Source of the DNA: Gammaproteobacteria bacterium
GTDB taxonomy: Bacteria > Pseudomonadota > Gammaproteobacteria > Pseudomonadales > Azotimanducaceae
Length of the DNA stretch: 8,998 nt
NCBI GenBank assembly: GCA_028821035.1
Contig: JAPPHP010000175.1
Coordinates: forward strand, 1-8,998
Direction: 5' to 3'
The translations under genes were made by a program, and so were the position numbers. The notes under the pieces are model-generated. The model saw nothing but the letters and a program-made list of their open reading frames with translations. It did no database searches and had not been told where the DNA came from. Below are positions 1-6,312 of the stretch, piece by piece (positions within the stretch are counted from its first letter, which is position 1; each line of letters begins with the position of its first letter).

Positions 1-960
1 GCCCGGGATCGTCCGGTCGCCCCGCATGAAGTCGATCAGGAGGGGCGCGGACACCTCGTCCCAGTCCCACGAGTCGTTCCAGTGGTACTGGTGGTAGCCG
101 GTGAGCGCGCCGGTCGCCACGTCGAGCGCCAGGACCGACGTCGCGTACAGGTTGTCCCCGGGGCGCACGTCCCCGGTCCACGGCCCCCCGTTCCCGGTAC
201 CCCAGTAGGAGATGCCGGTAGCGGCGTCGTAACTGCCGGTGAGCCAGACGGGCACGCCGCCCGTCTTCCAGGAGTCGCCGCCCCAGGACTCGCTGCCGAA
301 TTCTCCCGGCGCGGGGATGGTGTACGTCTTCCAGGCCGGCGCCCCGGTCGCGGCGTCGAACGCCGCCACGAAACCGCGGATGCCGAACTCGCCTCCGGAG
401 ACCCCGACCATCACTTTCCCCTTGGCCACCAGGGGCGCGAGCGTCATGTAGTAGCCGGTGCCGTAGTCCTCGACCTCGGCCTCCCACACGACTTCGCCCG
501 TGCGCGCGTCGAGCGCGACCAGGAAGCAGTCCGCCGTCGCCATGTACACCAGGTTCCCGTGCAGCCCGACACCCCGGTTGGTGGGGTGCATCTGGGAGAG
601 GTCTTCCGGCAGGTCGCGCTGGTAGCGCCAGAGCAGGTCTCCGGAAGCCGCGTCCAGGGCCAGCACGTGGTTGTGGGGGGTCGTGACGAACATCACGCCG
701 TCGTTGACGACCGGCGGGGCCTGGTGCCCTTCCCGCAGGCCCGTGGAGAACGTCCACAGTGGCTTGAGTTCGTGAACGTTGTCGGTGTCGATCTCATCGA
801 GGGGGCTGTAACCGTGCGAGTCGTAGGTCCGCCGGTACATGAGCCAGTTGCCCGGTTCCGGCTCGACCAGCCTGGCGTCCGTGACCGGCGAGTACTCCGA
901 AGCCCACGCGGCGCCCGCGAGCATCCACCATCCCAACCCGATCACACTCGTCCAGCGCAT
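1..960 (-). CDS. PQQ-dependent alcohol dehydrogenase (methanol/ethanol family), 3' end cut by window
   Basis: This is a periplasmic quinoprotein that oxidises an alcohol (or aldehyde) using pyrroloquinoline quinone and passes electrons to the respiratory chain. The first 320 residues are visible and the frame runs off the left edge; the family is usually about 550-600 residues. A Sec signal peptide (1-20, ending AWA) is followed by beta-propeller repeats carrying the tryptophan-docking pattern ALDAxxGxxxW (about 100-111 and 149-159), then SGGEFGIRGF (188-197), WGTGNGGPW (253-261) and NDSWDWDE (295-302). By family alignment, E191 and N257 are the metal ligands, D299 the catalytic base and D301 the extra acid typical of lanthanide-dependent members. 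The adjacent-cysteine pair is absent: Q123-M124 stand at its place before NRG. The ATG at 960 is supported by a GAGG about 6 bases upstream. It lies 79 bases behind the Rieske gene, probably in one operon. The family is sure; the substrate and metal are inferred. Confidence 0.93.
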   Translation of the reverse strand, partial: MRWTSVIGLGWWMLAGAAWASEYSPVTDARLVEPEPGNWLMYRRTYDSHGYSPLDEIDTDNVHELKPLWTFSTGLREGHQAPPVVNDGVMFVTTPHNHVLALDAASGDLLWRYQRDLPEDLSQMHPTNRGVGLHGNLVYMATADCFLVALDARTGEVVWEAEVEDYGTGYYMTLAPLVAKGKVMVGVSGGEFGIRGFVAAFDAATGAPAWKTYTIPAPGEFGSESWGGDSWKTGGVPVWLTGSYDAATGISYWGTGNGGPWTGDVRPGDNLYATSVLALDVATGALTGYHQYHWNDSWDWDEVSAPLLIDFMRGDRTIPG

Positions 961-1039
961 CGCTTTCCTCTCCCCTTGGCTCGTGCGGCGCGGCACGGGC
1001 CACGCCGCCGGTTGCGATGTTGCCACGGATCGGCCGGGA
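961..1039 (-). other. Short gap between Rieske and PQQ dehydrogenase genes
   Basis: These 79 bases hold the dehydrogenase ribosome binding site (GGGGAGAGG, ending about 6 bases before the ATG at 960). No convincing promoter or terminator is seen, so cotranscription with the Rieske gene is likely. Confidence 0.5.
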
Positions 1040-1603
1040 TCAGGGCGGCTCTGGTCCCACCCGCCGCGAAAAACCGCCGGTCACGCGCAGCGCCCCGTCG
1101 GTGAGCGCCACCCGGAGCATGGCGAGCGGGCGCGGCGCAGGGCCGTTCACGACCCGCGCCGCGTCGGCCACGTCGAACTGCGAATCGTGGCACGGGCACT
1201 TCAGCCGCCGTGTCTCGTCGTCCCAGCCGTTGATCTCGCAGCCCGTGTGCGTGCAGGAAGCGGAGTAGACGAGCAGCACGTCCGTGCCTGGCGCGTCCGG
1301 GACCGCATAGCGCGACGCCTTCGAGGAGACGTCGTCCCCCGCGACCCGGACCACCAGGAGCTGGTTGTTGAGGGAGCCGTCCCGCACGATGCCGCTGGCC
1401 GGATCCATGGCATAGGCCGCCACGGGTCGCGGGCCGACATCGCCGGCGGCCAGGGTCGCCCCGGCCCGCTCGCCGAACGCGTGCACCAGGACATCGCCCT
1501 CCTGCGGCCGCATGCGGCGGGGTTTCTGGCCCAGGGCGGGCGCCGACGCGATCAGTCCGGCGGCGCCGGAGAAGCCGGCGAGGGCCCCGCGGCGATTCAG
1601 CAC
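1040..1603 (-). CDS. Exported Rieske [2Fe-2S] protein
   Basis: This 187-residue Rieske iron-sulfur protein probably carries electrons in the periplasm. The cluster motifs are complete: CTHTGC (117-122) and CPCHDSQFD (136-144). C117, H119, C136 and H139 are the expected ligands, and C122 and C138 the disulfide pair of high-potential Rieske proteins. The N-terminus (NRRGALAG at 3-10, then a hydrophobic stretch to about residue 25) resembles a short Tat signal, which would suit a protein exported with its cluster in place, though the twin-arginine motif is weak. It may also serve as a membrane anchor. The start is GTG at 1603, 7 bases after the stop of the binding-protein gene, with no Shine-Dalgarno sequence, so translation probably depends on coupling. 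The position before the PQQ dehydrogenase suggests it accepts electrons from that enzyme; this is inference. It is not obviously a bc1 subunit, because no cytochrome b or c1 is adjacent. Confidence 0.88.
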   Translation of the reverse strand: MLNRRGALAGFSGAAGLIASAPALGQKPRRMRPQEGDVLVHAFGERAGATLAAGDVGPRPVAAYAMDPASGIVRDGSLNNQLLVVRVAGDDVSSKASRYAVPDAPGTDVLLVYSASCTHTGCEINGWDDETRRLKCPCHDSQFDVADAARVVNGPAPRPLAMLRVALTDGALRVTGGFSRRVGPEPP

Positions 1604-1610
1604 GGCGGGG

Positions 1611-2801
1611 TCAGTAGCTGATGCGCTGCGCCAGAGTCACCCAGCGCCCGTCCCGCACCACGCTCAACACCGACTCGCTCGCCCCCTTGTGGTCGTCGGG
1701 GCCGAAGGAAAGGTGGTACCCGAACATGTCCGTGACGTCGTGCATGCTCTCGAGCGCGGCGACGAGCTTCTCGCGGGTGAGGTCGCGGCCCGCGATCTCG
1801 AGCGCCTGCACCACGAGGTCGGCGCCCCGCCAGCCTTCCATCGCCGGCAAGCCCGGCTCCTCGCCGTAACGTTCGACATAGCCCTCGAACCACTCGCGCA
1901 CCTCGGGCGTCATGTCGTCGTCCGGATAGCGCCGCGCCATGTGCACGAACGCGTAGTAGCCCTCGCCCGCCTCGTGTTCCGCGATCACCTGCCCGTAGGC
2001 CGCGTTGTTGCCCACCCAGGCGACGTCGTCCCAGCCCATCTTGCGCGCGGCATCGAGCACCAGGATCGTGTCGCGGTGCACGGTCCCCATCAGCACGAGG
2101 TCGCAATCCGCGTTCCGGAGCCGGAGGATGGCAGCCGTGAACTCGGTGGCGTCAGGTTTGTGGGCGGAGGTCTCGACGATCGGAATCCCCATCGCCGCGG
2201 TCTGGTCCTGCACCCCTTCGAGGATCTCGATGCCGTAGTCCGTGTCCTGGTACATGACGCAGACGGTCTCCTTGCCCTCCTGCTCGACGAAGTACTTCAC
2301 CGCCGCGCGCATCTCGTCGTAGTAGATCCCGTGCTGGGCGAACATCAGCTTCTGGAAGGGCTCGACCATCGACCGCGCGCCCGTGCCCGGAAACAGGTTC
2401 GGCACGCCCTGCTCGAACTGCTGCGCCATGACGGCGTTGTTCGTCGGCGTGCCGACGGCGACCAGCATCGCGAAGATCTTGTCGCGGTTGATGAGCTTGT
2501 TGGCGGCCTGGATCGCGCGGGGCACCTGGTACTGCGTGTCCTCGACGATTAGGCGCAACTGCCGCCCGTGCACGCCGCCGGCGGCGTTGGCGTCCTCGAA
2601 ACGCATGCGCATGCCGTTCACCACGCCCACGCCCCAGATCGCGATGGGGCCGGAGAGGTCGGTGTGCGTGCCGAAGAGCACCTCGGTGTCGGTGACGCCG
2701 TCCACTGTCATCGCCGATTCCCCGCCGCCGGACGCCGCGTCGTCTGGCGCGCCGCAGGCCGCAAGGAACGCGAGCGGCACCAGGATGGCGAGTCTTCTCA
2801 T
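1611..2801 (-). CDS. LivK-like ABC transporter substrate-binding lipoprotein (periplasmic binding protein type 1)
   Basis: This 396-residue periplasmic binding protein belongs to the branched-chain amino acid (HAAT) class of ABC importers. A lipoprotein signal runs to the lipobox LAAC, with C16 as the lipidated cysteine, followed by a flexible Gly/Ser-rich linker. The type 1 fold begins around VLFGTHTDLSGP (about 45-56). NGMRMRFEDANAAGGVHGR is the usual first-helix region of the family, and the C-terminal part (MEGWRGADLVVQAL) is also typical. The start ATG at 2801 has a GGAGG 9 bases upstream. Such proteins bind amino acids, amides, aromatic acids or other small carboxylates; the ligand cannot be read from sequence. 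The importer genes livHMGF lie upstream on the same strand, separated by the toxin-antitoxin pair, so this is their likely partner. It also leads a run with the Rieske protein and PQQ dehydrogenase, which suggests the ligand relates to that oxidation. Confidence 0.9.
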   Translation of the reverse strand: MRRLAILVPLAFLAACGAPDDAASGGGESAMTVDGVTDTEVLFGTHTDLSGPIAIWGVGVVNGMRMRFEDANAAGGVHGRQLRLIVEDTQYQVPRAIQAANKLINRDKIFAMLVAVGTPTNNAVMAQQFEQGVPNLFPGTGARSMVEPFQKLMFAQHGIYYDEMRAAVKYFVEQEGKETVCVMYQDTDYGIEILEGVQDQTAAMGIPIVETSAHKPDATEFTAAILRLRNADCDLVLMGTVHRDTILVLDAARKMGWDDVAWVGNNAAYGQVIAEHEAGEGYYAFVHMARRYPDDDMTPEVREWFEGYVERYGEEPGLPAMEGWRGADLVVQALEIAGRDLTREKLVAALESMHDVTDMFGYHLSFGPDDHKGASESVLSVVRDGRWVTLAQRISY

Positions 2802-2810
2802 TGCACGTTT

Positions 2811-2815
2811 CCTCC
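2811..2815 (-). promoter_or_regulatory. Ribosome binding site of the binding-lipoprotein gene
   Basis: GGAGG on the minus strand lies 9 bases before the ATG at 2801 and fixes that start. No convincing -35/-10 pair is visible in the 70 bases between this gene and the toxin stop, so it may be transcribed by read-through. Confidence 0.7.
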
Positions 2816-2871
2816 GTCGAAGGCCGGGGCCCCGCAGAGGACGCCAGCGTTCGGCAACCGCAGCAGTTTAC

Positions 2872-3267
2872 TCATCCGAGGGCTGTCTGGCCCGCGGCCG
2901 ACGCCAAGGCGCGATCGAAGGTGACGATTTCCGCCACGCCCCGGCGTTGGCAACTGGCCAGGAAGCACAGGTCGCGCGCCGCGAGTTCCGGAAAGCGCTC
3001 ACCGAGTCGCCGTGCAAGGTGAACGTCCTCGGCTTCCAGCGGCCAGACCTCGACGCCCGTGTCCGCGATGAGGGAGAGGGCCGCGTCCAGCTGCTCCATC
3101 CTCCGTACGGGGAGATACGCGTGCATCAGTTCCTGCAGCACCTCTGCCGAAGTGCACAGGGCCGTCTGCTTCCGCAGCGACTCGTCGAGGAACGCGCGCG
3201 CCGAAGCCTGTAGCGGATGCTCGCCACCCACCGCATACATGAGGACATTCGTGTCGACGAACGTCAC
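2872..3267 (-). CDS. vapC: PIN-domain ribonuclease toxin (VapC family)
   Basis: This 131-residue PIN-domain protein is the toxin of a type II toxin-antitoxin pair; VapC toxins are Mg-dependent endoribonucleases that cut tRNA or rRNA. The four conserved acidic residues of the active site are all present: D5 in FVDTNVLMY, E46 in EVLQEL, D99 in ARDLCFL and D118 in VTFDRAL, so the enzyme looks intact. The start is GTG at 3267, whose GTGA overlaps the antitoxin stop by 4 bases, the usual coupling in such operons. The frame stays open upstream to 3453, but that part lies inside the antitoxin gene in another frame and contains no domain, so it was left out. Length and layout fit the family. The RNA target is unknown. 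Confidence 0.9.
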   Translation of the reverse strand: MTFVDTNVLMYAVGGEHPLQASARAFLDESLRKQTALCTSAEVLQELMHAYLPVRRMEQLDAALSLIADTGVEVWPLEAEDVHLARRLGERFPELAARDLCFLASCQRRGVAEIVTFDRALASAAGQTALG

Positions 3268-3539
3268 GTCGGAGCTCGACCGCGGCGGCGCGACTGCTCC
3301 ATCACTGCCAAGTGCTCTTCCCAGTCCGGTTCCACCACGGGCCCGGGGAGCGCGTCGCACCTGGCGAAGAAGGCGGCGAGGTCCTCGGGTGTGCGAATCC
3401 TGCTGGAGGCCGTTGCCCGCTCCAGCCTGTCGTGCGCCGCGGACCGCAGCCACGCGCTCAGGGACATGCCTTCCCGCCGGGCCTGGCGGACGAACCGTGC
3501 GTGGTCCACATCCGGAACCACCAGCTGGACTCGGGTCAC
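3264..3539 (-). CDS. vapB: Ribbon-helix-helix antitoxin (VapB-like)
   Basis: This 91-residue antitoxin partners the PIN toxin. Residues 2-8 (TRVQLVV) look like the DNA-contacting beta strand of a ribbon-helix-helix domain, followed by two helices (about 11-42, with GMSLSAWLRSAA). The acidic and aromatic C-terminal segment (about 50-82, including VEPDWEEHL) is the likely toxin-wrapping part. The GTG at 3539 was chosen as start: it has GAAGGGA 8 bases upstream, and the palindromic operator and -10 element lie just before it. An ATG at 3584 gives a 106-residue version, but it has no ribosome binding site and falls between the -35 and -10 elements, so it would precede the transcript. The stop overlaps the toxin start by 4 bases. 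It probably represses its own promoter together with the toxin. Assignment to the VapB class rests mainly on the partner. Confidence 0.82.
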   Translation of the reverse strand: MTRVQLVVPDVDHARFVRQARREGMSLSAWLRSAAHDRLERATASSRIRTPEDLAAFFARCDALPGPVVEPDWEEHLAVMEQSRRRGRAPT

Positions 3540-3547
3540 GGGAGCCG

Positions 3548-3554
3548 TCCCTTC
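3548..3554 (-). promoter_or_regulatory. Ribosome binding site deciding the antitoxin start
   Basis: GAAGGGA on the minus strand stands 8 bases before the GTG at 3539. The alternative ATG at 3584 has no such sequence. Confidence 0.6.
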
Positions 3555-3559
3555 GCGCA

Positions 3560-3582
3560 GATGTGTAAAGACCTTACACATC
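3560..3582. promoter_or_regulatory. Palindromic operator of the toxin-antitoxin operon
   Basis: A perfect inverted repeat with arms GATGTGTAA (3560-3568) and TTACACATC (3574-3582) surrounds a 5-base centre, AGACC. It is AT-rich in an otherwise very GC-rich region. It overlaps the proposed -10 element and lies 21 bases before the antitoxin start, the expected place for an autoregulatory site bound by a ribbon-helix-helix antitoxin. Its binding by this antitoxin is inferred. Confidence 0.7.
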
Positions 3583-3600
3583 ATTGGGCAGCGCGGTCAA
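3571..3600 (-). promoter_or_regulatory. Sigma70-like promoter of the toxin-antitoxin operon
   Basis: On the minus strand a -35 element TTGACC (3600-3595) is separated by 18 bases from a -10 element TAAGGT (3576-3571). The -10 lies inside the palindrome, so a bound repressor would block it. Transcription would start around 3564, giving a leader of about 25 bases before the GTG at 3539. Confidence 0.5.
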
Positions 3601-3644
3601 CGGTCGTGTGCAGGATGGGAGGCGCGAGCGGACCGCCCGCGTGA

Positions 3645-3660
3645 CCGGACTTCCGTCCGG
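3645..3660. repeat. Short perfect hairpin downstream of the synthetase gene
   Basis: CCGGAC and GTCCGG form a 6-bp stem with a 4-base loop, TTCC. It lies between the synthetase stop and the toxin-antitoxin promoter, 13 bases from a second and longer hairpin. No T-run follows, so it is not a classical intrinsic terminator. It may be part of an intergenic repeat unit. Confidence 0.45.
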
Positions 3661-3673
3661 GCGGGGACGGGAC

Positions 3674-3694
3674 GGGCCGGGACAAGCCCGGCCC
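3674..3694. repeat. Perfect 8-bp hairpin abutting the synthetase stop codon
   Basis: GGGCCGGG (3674-3681) and CCCGGCCC (3687-3694) form a perfect stem with loop ACAAG. On the minus strand it begins directly after the TAG stop of the acyl-CoA synthetase, reading TAGGGGCCGGGCTTG. From memory this resembles dispersed intergenic palindromes seen in several GC-rich genomes. It could stabilise the 3' end of the transport transcript or weaken read-through; there is no T-run. Confidence 0.5.
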
Positions 3695-5536
3695 CTACGA
3701 GCCGTACATCTCCGTGATCAGCCCCTCGTACTTCTCGTGCACGACCTTGCGCTTGAGCTTCTGTGTCGGCGTGAGCTCCTCGTCCTCGGCGTCGAGCAAC
3801 TGGTCGATGAGGCGGAACTTCTTGATCGTCTCGACCCGGGCGAAGCGGGCGTTGACGGCCTCGATCTCGCCCCAGACGAGGTCCTGCACCTCCCGGGTGT
3901 GGCACAGGCTAGTGTAGTTGGTGAAGGGCACGTCGTTGTCCTGGGCGTACTTGGTGACGTTCTCGTGGTCGATCATCACGAGGCAGGTCAGGTACGGCCT
4001 GCGGTCGCCGACGACGACGGCGTCCGTGATGTAGGGGGAGAATTTGAGCTGGTTCTCGATCTCGCTCGGCGTGATGTTCTTGCCGCCCGCGGTGATGATG
4101 ATGTCCTTCATGCGGTCGACGATGTAGACGAAACCGTCGTCGTCGATGCGGCCCACGTCGCCGGAGTGGAGCCAGCCCTGGCGAATCGTGTCCGCCGTCT
4201 TCTCGGGCTTGTTCCAGTACCCGGCGATGACGCCCGGCGAACGGATGAGGATCTCGTTCTCCTCCGAGAGCGCCACCTCGGTACCGCCCACGGATTTGCC
4301 GACGCTGCCGATGCGGAAGTCGCCCGCCAGGTTGGCCGTCGCCAGGCCGCTGCACTCGGTCTGCCCGTACACCTCGTACATCGGCTTGCCGAGCGCCCAG
4401 TACCAGTCGATGAGGTCCGGGGCGATGGGGGCCGCGGCGGTCGACAGCCAGCGGCAGTCGTCGATGCCGAGCATCCGGCGGATGTTCTTGAGCACGAGCA
4501 GGTCAGCGAAGAAGAAGGCCGCCGTCACGGGGACCGGGACGCGGGCGCCGGCCTTCAGGCACGCCGCGCGCCGCTCGCCGACCGCGAGGGCCAGCCGGTA
4601 GGCGAGGCGCCCGAGCGCCGTGGCCTCCTTGAGCTTGATCGCGACGGTCGAGAACTGCTTCTCCCAGACGCGCGGCACGGCGAAGTGGATGGTGGGGGCG
4701 ACCTCCTGCTGGTCCGTGACCGCCGTCTCGAGTTCCTCCACCAGGTTCACCACCGAGCACGACTCGAGGACCGCGAACGTGTAGAACATGCGACCGGCGA
4801 CATGGGCGAGGGGCAGGAACCCCAGTTGCTCGTCCGTGTCGTGGATGCCGTAGCAGCGCTGCAGCGTGTTCATCGAGTACAGCATGTTGCACTGCGTGAT
4901 CATCGCGCCCTTCGGCGGGCCGGTGGTGCCCGACGTGTAGGTCAGGATCATCAGGTCTTCCGGGCGCGCCTGGCCGATCTCCCGTTCCCAGACCTCCGGA
5001 TGCCGCTCGCCGTACTCGCGCCCCAGTTCCAGCAACGCCTCGAAGCTCATGCACAGGTCGTCGTCGAGGTGCCGCAGGCCTTCCATGTCGAAGATGACGA
5101 CCTTCTCCAGCGTCGACGTGCGCTCGCGCACCTCGAGCACCTTGTCGAGCTGCTCCTCGTCCTCCGCGAAGTAGTAGCGGGTACCGCTGTCGTTGATGAG
5201 GTACTCGACCTGGTTCGGGGCGTCCGTCGGGTAGACACCGTTGGTCACGCCACCCACGCAGATGACGCCGAGGTCCGCGAACATCCACTCCTTGTTGACT
5301 TCGGAGGCGACGGAGACCACGTCGCCGCGCTTCAGGCCCAGCGCCTTCAGACCGAGCCCGGCCAGCCGCGCCTGCTCCCCGTAGTCGGCCCAGGTGTACT
5401 CGTTCCAGATGCCGAAGTCCTTCTCGCGGATCGCGACCTTGTCGCCCCGCTCGGTGACCCGCTTCCAGAAGAGCTCGGGGATCGTGGAGCACCCCGCCAC
5501 GCTCGTCAGAGCGTCCGGGCTCGCCGTCAACGCCAT
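3695..5536 (-). CDS. Long-chain-type acyl-CoA synthetase (AMP-forming)
   Basis: This 613-residue enzyme of the ANL superfamily activates a carboxylic acid to its CoA thioester through an acyl-AMP intermediate; it is probably cytosolic at the membrane. Family motifs appear in order: the phosphate loop YTSGTTGPPKG (200-210), YGQTECSG (390-397), the hinge region HSGDVGRIDDDGF (457-469), DRMKDII (474-480) and GGKNITPSEIEN (484-495). The C-terminal LTPTQKLKR (588-596) holds the candidate catalytic lysines K593 and K595. Length fits the FadD15/long-chain group. Start: the ATG at 5536 has GGAAGGTG 8 bases upstream and overlaps the livF end by 10 bases; a TTG at 5554 in the same frame adds 6 residues and looks less likely. 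As last gene of the livHMGF run it probably traps the imported acid as CoA ester. Chain length or aromatic preference cannot be told. Confidence 0.93.
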   Translation of the reverse strand: MALTASPDALTSVAGCSTIPELFWKRVTERGDKVAIREKDFGIWNEYTWADYGEQARLAGLGLKALGLKRGDVVSVASEVNKEWMFADLGVICVGGVTNGVYPTDAPNQVEYLINDSGTRYYFAEDEEQLDKVLEVRERTSTLEKVVIFDMEGLRHLDDDLCMSFEALLELGREYGERHPEVWEREIGQARPEDLMILTYTSGTTGPPKGAMITQCNMLYSMNTLQRCYGIHDTDEQLGFLPLAHVAGRMFYTFAVLESCSVVNLVEELETAVTDQQEVAPTIHFAVPRVWEKQFSTVAIKLKEATALGRLAYRLALAVGERRAACLKAGARVPVPVTAAFFFADLLVLKNIRRMLGIDDCRWLSTAAAPIAPDLIDWYWALGKPMYEVYGQTECSGLATANLAGDFRIGSVGKSVGGTEVALSEENEILIRSPGVIAGYWNKPEKTADTIRQGWLHSGDVGRIDDDGFVYIVDRMKDIIITAGGKNITPSEIENQLKFSPYITDAVVVGDRRPYLTCLVMIDHENVTKYAQDNDVPFTNYTSLCHTREVQDLVWGEIEAVNARFARVETIKKFRLIDQLLDAEDEELTPTQKLKRKVVHEKYEGLITEMYGS

Positions 5537-6309
5537 GTCTTGCGCACCTTCCAACGCCGCCGGCCGCGCACGCCTTCGTCCTTCATGCCGAGGTAGAACT
5601 CCTTGATGTCCGTGGCGTCGCTCAGCCGCTCGGCCGTATCTTCCATCACCACGCGACCCACTTCCATCACGTAGCCGTAGTCCGCGATGTCGAGCGCCAT
5701 CTTCGCGTTCTGCTCGACGAGGAGCATCGTCACGCCCCGCTCGTCGTTGAGACGGCGGATGATCTCGGCGATGTCGTGCACGAGGCGCGGCGACAGCCCG
5801 AGCGACGGTTCGTCGAGCAGCATCACGGCCGGGCGCAGCATCAGCGCGCGCCCGATCGCCAGCATCTGCTGCTGGCCCCCCGAGAGGAACCCCGCCTCGA
5901 GCTTCCTGCGTTCCGCGAGCGGCGGGAAGTAGCCGTAGACCATCTCCAGGTCCTCGGCGATCTCCCCGTCACGTCGGCTGTACGCCCCCATCCGGAGGTT
6001 CTCGTCGACGTTCAGGAACGGGAACACCTCGCGCCCCTCGGGGACGTGCCCGACGCCGAGGCGCGCCACCCGGTCCGGGTCCCGGTTGGTGATGTCCTCG
6101 CCGCGAAAGGCCACGGTCCCCTTGCGCGGATCCATGGCGCCGCAGATCGTCTTCAGCACCGTGGTCTTGCCGGCGCCGTTCGCGCCGAGCACGGCAACGA
6201 TCTGCCGATCGAACACCTTCAGGCTCACCCCGCGGATCGCCATCACCGGACCGTAGTAGGTCTCGATGTTGCGCAGTTCGAGGACGGGCGTCGGTTCGGC
6301 GGCGGTCAC
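5527..6309 (-). CDS. livF: Branched-chain-type ABC importer ATPase LivF
   Basis: This 260-residue ATPase drives an importer of the HAAT/Liv class. The Walker A motif is GANGAGKT (42-49), the signature LSGGQQQMLAIGRAL (142-156) and Walker B VMLLDEPSLGLSP (162-174). VPEGR (89-93) and EQN (199-201), replacing the usual Q-loop and switch histidine, are typical of LivF rather than LivG. The start is GTG at 6309, with GGAGA about 7 bases upstream, 3 bases after the livG stop. The family is usually about 235-240 residues; here the C-terminus continues in a strongly basic tail (roughly 242-260, with GRRRWKVRKTWR) whose codons overlap the ribosome binding site and start of the synthetase gene. The tail may be a by-product of that overlap. 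It should pair with LivG on the LivH/LivM permease. Confidence 0.94.
   Translation of the reverse strand: MTAAEPTPVLELRNIETYYGPVMAIRGVSLKVFDRQIVAVLGANGAGKTTVLKTICGAMDPRKGTVAFRGEDITNRDPDRVARLGVGHVPEGREVFPFLNVDENLRMGAYSRRDGEIAEDLEMVYGYFPPLAERRKLEAGFLSGGQQQMLAIGRALMLRPAVMLLDEPSLGLSPRLVHDIAEIIRRLNDERGVTMLLVEQNAKMALDIADYGYVMEVGRVVMEDTAERLSDATDIKEFYLGMKDEGVRGRRRWKVRKTWR
5545..5552 (-). promoter_or_regulatory. Ribosome binding site deciding the synthetase start
   Basis: GGAAGGTG on the minus strand lies 8 bases before the ATG at 5536, inside the 3' end of livF. It favours this start over the TTG at 5554, which lies upstream of it. Confidence 0.6.
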
Positions 6310-6312
6310 AAG

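Noticed and set aside
82..1104. Plus-strand open frame of 340 codons opposite the PQQ dehydrogenase
   Set aside because: The minus strand encodes an uninterrupted 320-residue quinoprotein with a signal peptide and active-site motifs; the plus frame has none.
1512..2552. Plus-strand open frame of 346 codons opposite the binding lipoprotein
   Set aside because: Antisense to a gene with lipobox, ribosome binding site and family motifs; no independent support.
2825..2834. Ten-base palindrome CGGGGCCCCG before the binding-protein gene, considered as terminator or operator
   Set aside because: Too short, without loop or T-run, and expected by chance in GC-rich DNA.
3584..5596. Plus-strand open frame of 670 codons opposite the acyl-CoA synthetase
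   Set aside because: It is antisense to a gene with clear motifs, has low-complexity Arg/Val/Asp/His-rich composition and no recognisable domain; long antisense frames are common in GC-rich DNA.
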